A DNA stretch of 44,264 nt from Candidatus Intestinimonas stercoravium (GCA_019117605.1 DWZK01000093.1:1-44264); one strand, 5' to 3'; numbered from the stretch's first letter, positions 25,163-33,795 are shown. Made by a program: numbers and translations. Notes: a model not told the origin generated them from the letters alone.

Positions 25163-25241
25163 AGTATAAACGTCTATTTCGTGTTCATGGAAGCGACAAA
25201 CACGGCCCCGCGTCCATAATTGGACACAGGGCCGTGTTTGT
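25163..25241 (-). promoter_or_regulatory. Mutase operon promoter with GTCCA-N4-TGGAC dyad inside a long hairpin
   Basis: Minus-strand -10 TATACT is at 25163-25168, with only a weak -35 (TTCCAT). The dyad GTCCA-TAAT-TGGAC lies at 25212-25225, 43 bp upstream of the -10. It forms the centre of a 46-bp hairpin (25196-25241) with 13 perfect outer pairs; the two imperfect positions are C-A on the plus strand but G-U on the minus strand. This may be an activator site, a terminator, or both. No B12-riboswitch box is seen in the leader. Confidence 0.45.
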
Positions 25242-25346
25242 TCATCCCACCGTCTCCCGGGCGGGCGCTGCGGGCCTGGAGGCATATGTACGACGCATAA
25301 AAGGCCGCCGTGGGAGGAAACTATTGGCAGTCGGGAGGGTGATGGG

Positions 25347-25610
25347 ATGGAGATCAACATACGGGATGACGCGAAGATCGTGGAGATCTGGCTGGACAGG
25401 CAGGAAAAGGCGGATGTGGCGCTTCGGAGCCGGCTGGAGCCCCTCTACCAGGCGTACCACGCCCGAAGATATCTGGTGGCGGTGTTCTTGTCCGGTACAG
25501 CGCCGCTGTACGAGGAGACGCGGGATCTGCTGCTCTACGGCCGCAGACGGCAGGCGGAGCTCGAGGTCCGGCAGGAGAAGGGGGGCGGAGCGGCCTGCCC
25601 GCCTCCCTGA
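25347..25610 (+). CDS. Small hypothetical protein next to recombinase
   Basis: An 87-residue ORF with GGGAGGGTGATGG before the ATG. It starts MEINIRDDAKIVEIWLDR and is mostly charged helix (LRSRLEPLYQAYHARRYLV, then LYEETRDLLLYGRRRQAELE). No signal peptide or membrane segment. I do not recognise a named family, although the look is like small accessory proteins of integrative elements. It has the same orientation as the recombinase and ends 162 bp before it. Confidence 0.55.
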   Translation: MEINIRDDAKIVEIWLDRQEKADVALRSRLEPLYQAYHARRYLVAVFLSGTAPLYEETRDLLLYGRRRQAELEVRQEKGGGAACPPP

Positions 25611-25618
25611 TCTTCCAT

Positions 25619-25647
25619 TTGCGCTCCTTGCGCCCGCATGGTACAAT
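25619..25647 (+). promoter_or_regulatory. Sigma-A-type promoter of the recombinase gene
   Basis: TTGCGC (25619-25624), 17-bp spacer, TACAAT (25642-25647), about 125 bp before the recombinase ATG. The leader contains GC-rich inverted stretches near 25700-25765. Confidence 0.5.
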
Positions 25648-25772
25648 GTCATCTATCTATATCATCTCTATCTTCACTTCCATTGACAGGATGACCCGCC
25701 GCGGACATATGCGGCCCGCCACGGCGGGCCGGACCCGGGCCCCGTCTCCGGCCCTGGCCGGAGGGCGGAGAG

Positions 25773-27989
25773 ATGTGGGAAAGGACGGTGGGACACTTGA
25801 TCGAGAGATACCATATCGCGGGCTACTGCCGTATCTCGGTGGACGAAGAGCTGGACCGGGACAATGTGTCCATCGAGAACCAGAGGTCGATCATCGAGGA
25901 CTTCGTGAAGCGGAAGTTCCCAGACAGTACCCTCACCTTTTATGAAGACCGGGACCGCTCCGGCTACACCTTCGAGCAGCGGGAGGGCTATCAGGCGATG
26001 CGGAAGGGGCTCATGTCCCATCAGTACGAGATCCTGGTCGTCAAAGATTTCTCCCGTTTCTCCCGGCGCAACAGCCGGGGCCTGGTGGAGCTGGAGGATC
26101 TGCGCGACGCCGGGGCGCGGATCGTCTCCATCGGGGACGGCATCGACTTCCCCAATGACGACGACTGGCTGAAGATCCAGTTCCAGTTCCTCATCAACGA
26201 GATGCCTGTCACCGACACCAGCAAGAAGGTGAAGTCGGTGATCCAGCGGCGGCAGGCCGACGGCAGGTGGATCTGCGCCGCCCCCTACGGCTATCTCGTG
26301 AACAAGCGCCAGGAGTTCGAGGTCGTCCCCACCGAGGCGGAGGTAGTGCGGGAGATCTTCCGCCTGTACATCGACGGCTGGGGCTATAAGAAGATCGCCA
26401 ATCACCTCACCGACCGGGGGATCCCGACCCCCCGCATGGCGGAGAAGGAGAGGAAGGAGGCCGCCGGAGAGGGCTATAGACGGGCCGCCAAGCCGGCGTG
26501 GGCGATCGTCACCGTCCAGGGCATCCTGGACAATGACTTCTACATCGGCACCCTGCGGCAGGGCAAGTACACACGGAAGAAGATCAACGGCAAGGACGTC
26601 CGCCGGGACGCGCTGGAGCATGTGGTCATCGAGCACCACCACCAGCCCATCATCGACTACCGCACCTTCGCCACTGTCCGGGCGCTCCGGGAGAGCCGCT
26701 CCACCGGCCACTACCGGGGAAAGAAGAAAAACGACAACCCCTGGTCCGGTTTCCTGGAGTGCGGGGACTGCGGGGCCCCCATGTTCGCCATGAGCCGCTC
26801 TGACCTGCGCGCCGCCTATACCTGCGGCACCTATCACCGGCGCGGCCGGAAGGGCTGCACCAGCCACCATATCCGGGTGGACAGGCTGGACGAGCTGATG
26901 AAGGCCTATATCCGAAAGGTGAAAACGGGTTCCAGGGAGATGCTGGAGCGCCTCAACAGGGACCTCGCCCGGGAGCGGGAGGACGTGGGCGAGGCCGAGC
27001 AGAGCGCCGCGAACCTGGAGGCGGTGCTCGCCCAGCTCCAGGAGGAGCTGAAAGCCACCAAGCGCCAGCGCATCCGGGATCTGGTGAAGCATCCGGAACA
27101 GGAGGCCCTCCTGGAGGAGACCTATGACGAGCTGGAGAGCGACTTGGCCCGCCGCATCGGGGGCATCCAGGACCAGATCGCCATGGCGGTGGACAAGCGC
27201 AATACCATCATCCGGGTGGACCGGGCCGCCAAGACCGCCATGGAGGTGTTCGACGATATCCTGGCCAAGGACCATCTGGAGCGGAACGACCTTCAGCTCA
27301 TCGTCCAAAAGATCAGGGTCTATGAAGACCACCTGGAGGTACAGCTCAAGGCCGACGTGGACGGCCTGCTCCGCTGCGGGACGCTCCCGGAGGAGGTCCC
27401 GGAGGCCGCAGCCGCGCTGGCCCGGAGGGACACCATAAATTTTAAGGCGGGCATGGGACATATCTCGCCCCTCGTCGTCGTCCAGACGTCCAACAGACGT
27501 CCGGACAAGGTGTTCCATGCCAATGTTATCAGTGACGGCGACCCTCTGGAGATCTATACGGACAAGGATGGAGGCGTCATCTTCAAAAAATACTCCCTCA
27601 TGGGCGGACTGGGGGATTTCGCCGCCCAGATCTGTGAGGCCCTCTACAAGACCGCCAGTCAGATCGCGGTCATCACCGACCGGGATACCTGTATCGCCGT
27701 ATCGGGCACGCCCAGGCGCGAGATCGGCGACCACCGCATCTCTCCCGAGCTGGAGCGGCTGATGGAGGAGCGGCAGATCTACCAGCGCCGGGAGCAGGAC
27801 CCCTTCCTCCCCGTCTGTGAGGACACCAGCAAGTATACCCTGGAGGTGGCCGCCCCTATCCTGGCCGAAGGGGACGTGCTGGGCTCCGTCATCTTCGCTT
27901 CCGTCGGCGGCGGACCCACCACCAGCGATACCGAGTATAAGCTGGTCCAGGCAGTCTCCGGCTTCCTGGGGCGGCACATGGAGTCCTGA
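25773..27989 (+). CDS. Large serine recombinase fused in frame to C-terminal SpoVT
   Basis: 738 residues. Residues 13-160 are a resolvase catalytic domain: YCRISVDEE with nucleophile Ser22, VSIENQ, and KDFSRFSRR. Residues 165-290 are the recombinase domain (PYGYLVN, VREIFRLYIDGWGYKKIA), about 330-368 a zinc ribbon (CGDCGAPM ... CGTY ... GC), then coiled coil to about 480 and a tail VYEDHLEVQLKAD typical of TndX-like transposases. From residue 589 (27537) to the stop the protein is SpoVT residues ~31-180: GDPLEIYTDKDGGVIFKKYS, GDFA, DRDTCIAVSG and the GAF-like end GFLGRHMES. The first 30 residues of SpoVT (AbrB DNA-binding part) are missing. Thus the recombinase has joined the spoVT 3' part, as expected at the end of an integrated element. 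Start ATG has GGAGGGCGGAG. Confidence 0.9.
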   Translation: MWERTVGHLIERYHIAGYCRISVDEELDRDNVSIENQRSIIEDFVKRKFPDSTLTFYEDRDRSGYTFEQREGYQAMRKGLMSHQYEILVVKDFSRFSRRNSRGLVELEDLRDAGARIVSIGDGIDFPNDDDWLKIQFQFLINEMPVTDTSKKVKSVIQRRQADGRWICAAPYGYLVNKRQEFEVVPTEAEVVREIFRLYIDGWGYKKIANHLTDRGIPTPRMAEKERKEAAGEGYRRAAKPAWAIVTVQGILDNDFYIGTLRQGKYTRKKINGKDVRRDALEHVVIEHHHQPIIDYRTFATVRALRESRSTGHYRGKKKNDNPWSGFLECGDCGAPMFAMSRSDLRAAYTCGTYHRRGRKGCTSHHIRVDRLDELMKAYIRKVKTGSREMLERLNRDLAREREDVGEAEQSAANLEAVLAQLQEELKATKRQRIRDLVKHPEQEALLEETYDELESDLARRIGGIQDQIAMAVDKRNTIIRVDRAAKTAMEVFDDILAKDHLERNDLQLIVQKIRVYEDHLEVQLKADVDGLLRCGTLPEEVPEAAAALARRDTINFKAGMGHISPLVVVQTSNRRPDKVFHANVISDGDPLEIYTDKDGGVIFKKYSLMGGLGDFAAQICEALYKTASQIAVITDRDTCIAVSGTPRREIGDHRISPELERLMEERQIYQRREQDPFLPVCEDTSKYTLEVAAPILAEGDVLGSVIFASVGGGPTTSDTEYKLVQAVSGFLGRHMES
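27525..27548 (+). other. spoVT: Probable attachment-site junction (attR) within spoVT
   Basis: Upstream of about 27530 the protein reads as recombinase tail (NRRPDKVFHANVIS), and from 27537 it is SpoVT. The native SpoVT sequence there is IRE-GDPLEI, so the crossover lies close to AGTGACGGCGACCC. The matching spoVT 5' part is not in the window. Exact core dinucleotide cannot be fixed without the empty site. Confidence 0.7.
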
Positions 27990-28015
27990 GCCCCATCCGC
28001 CCCCCTCCTGACGTC

Positions 28016-28049
28016 AAAAGCCGGCACTCTGTGGAGCGCCGGCTCTTTT
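28016..28049 (+). terminator. Intrinsic terminator after recombinase-spoVT
   Basis: GCCGGC (28020-28025) pairs with GCCGGC (28038-28043), with an inner CTC/GAG, followed by TCTTTTCT. It lies 30 bp after the stop. Confidence 0.7.
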
Positions 28050-28090
28050 CTCACCTTATCCGTTCCATATAAAAAGAGCTCCGGATAAAA

Positions 28091-28453
28091 CACGACCCCC
28101 TGGCCATCCAACGTGGCCAGGGGGCTACCGGTTTTCCTGGATCTCTACCAAATTCCGTTACCTCTTCTTTCTACAGGATACGCGCCGCCAGTCATTTGCT
28201 CGGAAAAGATACCTTACCTGCAATTACCGCTTCTTACATCTCTCGCACATTCGGTCCTGTCGATCGCGATACTTCGCTAGAGGTCTCCGTGTGCCTTCTC
28301 ACATGGGTGAGTGCTGTAGGTGGATCTGTCAGGAGGTCTTTCGCTGTCTGCTCTTGTCTGGGACACGCGGGCGAATGGTTTGGAGCTCCATATTCACCCT
28401 TTTGAAAAGCTGTTGTGAGTTTCTGTCTCCATGGGACTCACCTCATCCTTTCT
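28091..28453 (-). ncRNA. Orphan structured RNA candidate of ~360 nt, unknown family
   Basis: The region from 28100 to 28500 has lower GC than its neighbours and no plausible ORF on either strand. A promoter (28460-28488) starts a minus-strand transcript near 28453, which ends at a 10-bp GC-rich stem (28096-28105 with 28115-28124) followed by TCGTGTTTTATCC. In between are local helices such as GTGAGT...ACTCAC near the 5' end and GCACA...TGTGC in the middle. I searched by eye for RNase P, tmRNA, SRP, 6S and T-box signatures and found none. A new or divergent small RNA is possible; a degraded gene is the alternative. Confidence 0.5.
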
Positions 28454-28459
28454 GTCTAT

Positions 28460-28488
28460 ATAGTACAACATCTCCCGCCATTAGTCAA
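28460..28488 (-). promoter_or_regulatory. Sigma-A promoter of the orphan RNA
   Basis: On the minus strand TTGACT (28488-28483), 17-bp spacer, TACTAT (28465-28460). It is one of the best promoter matches in the window and lies 50 bp after the phoH terminator, so it is not the phoH promoter. Confidence 0.65.
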
Positions 28489-28534
28489 TTGTTTTTTGTG
28501 AAAAAGATATGGATCTTTTTTGTGCGTTTTATCC

Positions 28535-28564
28535 AAAAAGCGCGGGAGGATACCCTCCCGCGCT
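28535..28564 (-). terminator. Intrinsic terminator of the yqfC-yqfD-phoH operon
   Basis: Perfect 11-bp stem AGCGCGGGAGG / CCTCCCGCGCT (28539-28549, 28554-28564) with loop ATAC, followed on the minus strand by TTTTTGG. It lies 16 bp after the phoH stop. Confidence 0.85.
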
Positions 28565-28580
28565 CTCAGTCCGGTCCCGT

Positions 28581-29555
28581 TCAGCCGTGCTGTTTGCCCT
28601 TTTTCCGGACCTCGTCCTCCTCGTAGGCCCGGATGATCCGCTGCACGATCACATGGCGCACCACATCGGCCTCTCCCAGGCGGCAGATGGCGATATCCTC
28701 CACGCCCCGGAGGACCCGCATGGCCTCTTTCAGGCCGCTGACCCGGTCGGCGGGCAGGTCGATCTGGGTGATGTCGCCGGTGATGACGATCTTGGAGCCG
28801 AAGCCCAGACGGGTGAGGAACATCTTCATCTGCTCCCGGGAGGTGTTCTGGGCCTCGTCCAGGATGATGAAGGAGTCGTCCAGGGTGCGGCCCCGCATGT
28901 AGGCCAGGGGAGCCACTTCGATATTGCCCCGCTCCAGATATTTGGCGTAGGACTCCGGCCCCAGCATATCGAAGAGGGCATCGTAGAGGGGCCGGAGGTA
29001 GGGATCCACCTTGCTCTGGAGGTCGCCCGGCAGGAAGCCCAGCCGCTCTCCCGCCTCCACAGCGGGCCGGGTGAGGATGATGCGGTTGACCTCTCCGCCC
29101 CGGAAAGCGGCCACGGCGGCGGCCACCGCCAGATAGGTCTTGCCGGTGCCGGCAGGCCCCACCCCCAGGGTGACGGTGTTCTTCTTGATGGCCTCCACAT
29201 ACCGCTTCTGGCCCAGGGTCTTGGGCTTGACCGGCTTCCCCTTGGCGGTGACGCAGAGCACGTCCCGGGCCACCTCGCCGATCTTGTCTTCGTTTCCCGA
29301 CTTGACCAGCTCCAGCACATAGCGGACGTTCTGCTCGTTGATGGGCTCCCCCCGGCCGGAGAGCTCCATCAGGCCCTCGATGGCCTTCACGCCGTGCATG
29401 ACGTCCTCCGCCTCGCCCGATACCTTCAGGGCCCCGTCCCGGTTCACCACCGATACGGAGAGCTCCCGCTCGATCAGTTTCATATTTTCATCGAAGGAGC
29501 CGAAAATGTTGGCGGCTTCTTCCATACGCTCGATGTTGACGGTCTGTTCTATCAA
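28581..29555 (-). CDS. phoH: PhoH-family ATPase/RNase-like protein
   Basis: The track ORF starts at 29696 and overlaps yqfD; a TTG at 29555 after AAGGAGCGAAGG gives 324 residues, close to the family's usual ~320. After an N-terminal KH-like part, motifs are GPAGTGKTYLA (Walker A, near 139), LTRPAVEAGERLGFLPGD near 170, FIILDEAQN (Walker B, near 233) and TGDITQIDLP near 262. PhoH/YqfC-YqfD-PhoH-YbeY order is typical of Firmicutes; PhoH is linked to RNA metabolism beside YbeY. Last gene of the operon, 46 bp after yqfD. Confidence 0.92.
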   Translation of the reverse strand: MIEQTVNIERMEEAANIFGSFDENMKLIERELSVSVVNRDGALKVSGEAEDVMHGVKAIEGLMELSGRGEPINEQNVRYVLELVKSGNEDKIGEVARDVLCVTAKGKPVKPKTLGQKRYVEAIKKNTVTLGVGPAGTGKTYLAVAAAVAAFRGGEVNRIILTRPAVEAGERLGFLPGDLQSKVDPYLRPLYDALFDMLGPESYAKYLERGNIEVAPLAYMRGRTLDDSFIILDEAQNTSREQMKMFLTRLGFGSKIVITGDITQIDLPADRVSGLKEAMRVLRGVEDIAICRLGEADVVRHVIVQRIIRAYEEDEVRKKGKQHG

Positions 29556-29601
29556 AATTCCTTCGCTCCTTATCCTTCGCGGCGCATCCGGCCCGGTCTG
29601 T

Positions 29602-30837
29602 TCAGGCATCCGCCCCGGGGAGGATCTCTCCCGCCGTACCGGGGAAAGTGACCTCCCGCCCGATCTGCTCCAGGCACTCCGCCTGGAGGGTGACATACAG
29701 CATCCCGTCCGCCGCCCGGGCCGTGAAGGCCGACGAGACCACTTCTCCTCCCTCTCCCAGCTGTTGGGTCAGCCGCTGGGAGAGCTGCGTCTCCAGCAGA
29801 TCCTGGGCCGCGCCGGGGTCCAGCGCCGCCGTCGCCGTCTCATAGGTCCGCCACTCCGTCACCTCCAGGGCCAGGGGCATCTCCCGGCCGCCGGGGAGGG
29901 TGAGCGTATAGACCTTGCTTATTTTATCATATCCCTGCAGGGGGATTCCAGTCTTTCCTAAAATATTTACCCTGTGCCCCAGTACCGTGAGGCTGTACGT
30001 CCGGCCGCTCTCCCCGGTGTAGGCCTTCACCTGGGCGGTGAGAGGGATCTTCCCCTCCAGGCTCCGCCATGTCCGGGCATAGACGCTGCCCCGTGCATGG
30101 ACCAGCCGCTGGCCCGCGTCGGTCTCGGACCACATGGGCTCCTTGAGGTCCATGACCCCGCTGATCAGGATCTCCCCCTCCAGCACCGTGTCCCCCTCCT
30201 GGAAGCAGGGCTGCCCCTCCAGCACCTCCATATGGGTGATGATGCCCGGGGCCTCCGCCACCACATGGGCCGGCGTATGCTCCTCCCGGGTCTCCGGCTC
30301 GGGCAGCTTCTCCCGGACCAGGACCTCCGCCCGGGTGCCGTGGAGGTTCACCGACATCCAGGAGAGCCCGGTGAGCTGGATGAGGGACTCCTGACTGATG
30401 CGCCGCACGTCCAGGCCGGGGCCATAGGCCCCCACCCGCACGCCGTGCCGGGCCAGCTCCGAGAGGATCACCGAGGTGGATACCTGTTGGTTGCCCGAGA
30501 CCTCGATGGTCAGGATGAACTGGGAGAACACGCACACTGCCCCGATGGACAGGACCAGCCCGATCAGCAGGGCATACCGCTTCCGGAACCCCGCCAGGAA
30601 GAAGGGCAGCCCCTCCCCCCGCCGGGCGGCGGCCTCGCACTGGACCTTTTCCGCGATGCGCCGCACCTTGTGCGCATCCCGGCGGGCCGCCCGCAGGCGC
30701 AGCGTATGGGCATCCACCCACTCCAGGTCCCAGAAGGCCACCCGCTGCTGGGCGCAGAGGTTGAGGAACCGCTCCGGGAAGGCCCCGGTCACAGTGAAGG
30801 GGACGCTGCCCCGCAGGAAATTGATGAAGGTCTGCAC
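29602..30837 (-). CDS. yqfD: Sporulation protein YqfD
   Basis: A 411-residue membrane protein: N-terminal cytoplasmic part, one transmembrane segment (YALLIGLVLSIGAVCVFSQF near 88-107), then a large extracytoplasmic part with EVSGNQQVSTSVILSELARHGV and the GLSWMSVNLHGT and AEAPGIITHMEVLEGQP motifs characteristic of YqfD. In B. subtilis yqfCD is expressed under sigma-E during sporulation. Located between yqfC (12 bp) and phoH as in many spore formers, so it supports the lineage assignment. Confidence 0.92.
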   Translation of the reverse strand: MQTFINFLRGSVPFTVTGAFPERFLNLCAQQRVAFWDLEWVDAHTLRLRAARRDAHKVRRIAEKVQCEAAARRGEGLPFFLAGFRKRYALLIGLVLSIGAVCVFSQFILTIEVSGNQQVSTSVILSELARHGVRVGAYGPGLDVRRISQESLIQLTGLSWMSVNLHGTRAEVLVREKLPEPETREEHTPAHVVAEAPGIITHMEVLEGQPCFQEGDTVLEGEILISGVMDLKEPMWSETDAGQRLVHARGSVYARTWRSLEGKIPLTAQVKAYTGESGRTYSLTVLGHRVNILGKTGIPLQGYDKISKVYTLTLPGGREMPLALEVTEWRTYETATAALDPGAAQDLLETQLSQRLTQQLGEGGEVVSSAFTARAADGMLYVTLQAECLEQIGREVTFPGTAGEILPGADA

Positions 30838-30849
30838 CGCTCCCCCTCC

Positions 30850-31131
30850 TCAGGTCAGGTCCACACCGGAGATGCGCCCGGTGATGAGCAGCTCCACCCC
30901 GTTCATGGCCCGGAGCTCCAGCCCCTCTCCACGGACCTTCACGATGAGCTTGCCGCCGCTGATGTGGATCTCATCCGTGCCATAGGCCAGGATGCCCTGG
31001 TGGTTCTCCATGCGGAACTGCCGGTCCCCCAGCAGCTCCATCCTGGGCAGCCCCGCCACCACGTCTCCAGGCAGGTCGAACCGCTCCGCCGCCTTTTCCA
31101 GCAGCCCCTCTCTCCGCTCCCGCTTCTCCAC
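30850..31131 (-). CDS. yqfC: Sporulation protein YqfC (YabP family)
   Basis: A 93-residue protein starting at a GTG (31131). The YabP/YqfC fold is recognised by LPRMELLGDRQFRMENHQGIL near 28-48 and by the GKLIVKVRGEGLELRAMNGVELLITG repeat of beta strands. Such small proteins act in the mother cell early in sporulation; precise function is unknown. First gene of the yqfC-yqfD-phoH operon. A CATACACAT stretch upstream recalls a sigma-E -10, but no good -35 is visible. Confidence 0.88.
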   Translation of the reverse strand: MEKRERREGLLEKAAERFDLPGDVVAGLPRMELLGDRQFRMENHQGILAYGTDEIHISGGKLIVKVRGEGLELRAMNGVELLITGRISGVDLT

Positions 31132-31206
31132 GGCCAGCCCCCCTCTCCCCTGATGTGTATGCGGAAGAGGCCCCTCTCTTGCCTGTCCCCGCGGCCCGCA
31201 AACGAT

Positions 31207-31244
31207 AAGGGGCGCCCGGCAGCATCAGCTGCCGGGCGCCCCTT
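31207..31244 (-). terminator. Perfect 17-bp hairpin after the GH3 gene
   Basis: Arms 31207-31223 and 31228-31244 pair perfectly around loop ATCA, 29 bp after the stop of the GH3 gene. On the minus strand it is followed by TTATCGTTTG, a poor U-run. Confidence 0.65.
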
Positions 31245-32539
31245 CGGGGATCTTGCTATGCTGTTTTCCGGCTCAGATCCTGCTGTAGTTGAGCAGCATC
31301 TGGGCCACCTCGGCGCGGGTGGCGGCCCCGCCGGGGTTGAGCTGGCCGGCCTCGTTGCCGGACAGGATGCCGTTGGACACGGCCCAGCCCATGGCCTCAA
31401 CGGCCCAGGAGGACACGCTGGAGGCGTCGGGGTAGGCGCTCAGGTCCGCCCCGGCGGCGCCGCCGCCGGCGTACCGGTAGAGCATCACGGCCAGCTGCTC
31501 ACGGGTGATGTTCCCCTCGGGATCGAACAGGCCGTTCCCGATACCGGTGACGATGCCCTGCTCCGCGGCCCAGGTCACCGCCTCGGTGTACCACTGGCCG
31601 GCGGCCACGTCGGTGAAGGCGTTGGCGCCGGTGGGGGCGGGCTGGCCCTCCATCCGCCACAGCACGGTGGCCAGCATGGCGCGGCTCATGGGCACGCTGG
31701 GGCCGAAGGTAGTCTCGGAGGTGCCGTTGAAGTAGCCCTGGCCGGTCACATACTCGATGGCCTCAGAGGCCCAGTGGCCGGCGGGCACGTCGGTGAAGGT
31801 GGTGGGAGAGAGCGGAGTCTCGCCGTCATCGATATCGGTGTCGGGGGCCTCGGGCTCAGTGGGCTCGTCGGGCGTCTCACTGCTGCCGGCGGAGCTGCCG
31901 CTGCCGCCGGAGACCACGGTGGAGGCGTTCTCCGCGTCGTGGTCATCGCTGGTGGCGGGCTCATCGGGCACATCGGGCTCGTCGGGCTCATCCACGCCGC
32001 CCAGAGACACGTCCACGGTCTCCTGGAGCACCAGGTCGTCCGTGTCGGAGGAGCTGCCCACATAGATGGTGCGCTCTCCCTCGGCCACGGTCCACTTGCC
32101 CTTGGTGCCGTCGGGGAACTCGATCAGCTCGTCATCGGAGAGGGTGCTGTTCCAGTAGGAGAGGGAGCGCTGGTCCACATGGAAGGTGACCTCCCGGCTC
32201 TCGCCGGGCTGCAGGTCCTTGACCCGCTCATAGCCGGCCAGCTGGAGCTCCGCGCTCTGGATGCCCTCGGGCAGGGCGCTCATATCGGCCTGGCCCAGGT
32301 AGAGCTGGACCACTTCGTCGCCGGCCACATCGCCGGTGTTGGTGACGGTGAAGGTCACGTCGTAGCCCACCTCATCGCCATCCGTGGCATTCTCGGTGAC
32401 GCGCAGGCCGGAGTAGCCGAAGGTGGTGTAGGAGAGGCCGTAGCCGAAGTCATAGAGGGGCTCGATATCCATGGCGTCGTACCAGCGGTAGCCGGTCAGG
32501 ATGCCCTCATCATAGTTGGTGGTGTTGGGACTGCCGCCC

Positions 32540-32672
32540 ATGCCGGGGAAACCGCCGCCGGGGAAACCGCCGCCGGGGAAACCGCCACCGGGGAAACCGC
32601 CACCGGGGAAGTCCCCGCCGGGGAAGTCCCCGCCAGGGAAGTCTCCGCCAGGGAAGCCGCCTCCAGGGCCGC
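32540..32672 (-). repeat. 15-bp tandem repeat coding FPGGG/FPGGD
   Basis: About eight copies of a 15-bp unit encode GGGFP-type pentapeptides in the GH3 gene, between the second GH3 domain parts. The codons vary little between copies (GGGAAACCGCC, GGGAAGTCCCC on the plus strand), so length changes by slippage are likely. The loop is glycine-proline rich and flexible. Confidence 0.8.
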
Positions 32673-33795
32673 CGGAAGTCCCTTCGTCTCCCTCGTCCTC
32701 ATCAGTCTCGTCGGGCACTTCATACTTGTCGAAGGCCTCGTCGGAATAGGTCAGGAGGGTGTCCTCATCGTGGGCGGGGATGGCGTAGGCCAGCTTGCCG
32801 CCGGGGTTCACCTCGCCGGTGAGCAGGTTCGCGGTGGCCTCGCCGCCGCCCTGGCCGGGGAAATACATCTCCAGCAGGCCGTCCACCTGATCGATCCACT
32901 GGTCCATCACCACGGCGGTGGAGTTGTTCAGCACCACCACCACCTGGTGGCCGTTCTCATGGGCGGCCTCGGCCACGTCCAGGATCAGCTGCTCCTGGTC
33001 CTCGCTCAGGCGGAGGGTGGTCTCCTCCCGGGTGTCGGCGGGATCGGTGGCCTGCCGGTAGGCGAAGACGATGGAGACGTCCTGGGCAGCGGCCACGTCC
33101 AGAGCCTGCTGGTACTGCGCTTCCCGCATGGAGGGGGTGATCCAGGCCAGCCGGACCTGGAGGTCCTTCTCCGCGTAGCCGGCCACTGCGGCCACCACGA
33201 CCTTGTAGTACTTGCCCGCCTCCAGCTCTACGGTGGCGGAGGAGCCGATGTTCATGCCGGTGGCGGTGGGGATGACCTGGCTGTCCGGCCACTGGGCGCC
33301 CTGCCGGCTGGAGGTGCCGCCGAAGGTGACGGTGGTGGGCTCCTCCACGGTCTCGTCGATGCTGTCCAGGCCGTCAGTCATGATGACGCCCTGCATCTGG
33401 CCGCCGATGCCCTCCAGGAGCATGGTGTAGGTGCCGGTCTCGGGGGCCTGGATGTAAGTGGTCCAGGTGTAGGCCACAGGGTCATCCTCGCCCTGATAGG
33501 GGAAGGCGGTGGCGGTGCCCTGGTCCGCGTTCTCGCTCTTGTAGGTGCGGTTGGGCTCGCCATCGATGGTGCCGGTGGTGAAGTCGATATCCGCATCGAT
33601 CTGGGCGAACTCGCCGATCTCGTGGCCGTTCATCTGGGTCTCGCTGACGCCGCCCACCGTGATCTGCTGGCCCTGCTGGTCCTGGCTCTCGCCGCTGCTG
33701 CCGGCAGTGCCATAGGTGCGGGTGACGCCGTTGATGACCACGGAGGCACCGGTCTCCTCCTCGGTGGGCTCGTCGGCAAGGACCTGGACGGTCTC

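Noticed and set aside
25097-25250. Cobalamin riboswitch before the mutase operon
   Set aside because: No B12-box-like sequence (GCCACTG) or long leader; only the dyad hairpin is seen.
25242-25652. 136-residue minus-strand ORF opposite the small hypothetical protein
   Set aside because: Shadow ORF with Arg/Pro-rich composition; the plus-strand ORF has a ribosome site and sensible composition.
1-25700. Left attachment site (spoVT 5' part) inside the window
   Set aside because: No stretch encoding the MKATGIVRRIDDLGR-like start was found in the intergenic regions of either strand.
25674-27977. 767-residue minus-strand ORF opposite the recombinase
   Set aside because: Antisense shadow; the plus strand has clear recombinase and SpoVT motifs.
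28091-28453. RNase P, tmRNA, SRP or T-box RNA
   Set aside because: Signature blocks of these RNAs (for example GAGGAAAGTCC, a tRNA-like CCA end, a T-box TGG-ACC motif) are not found.
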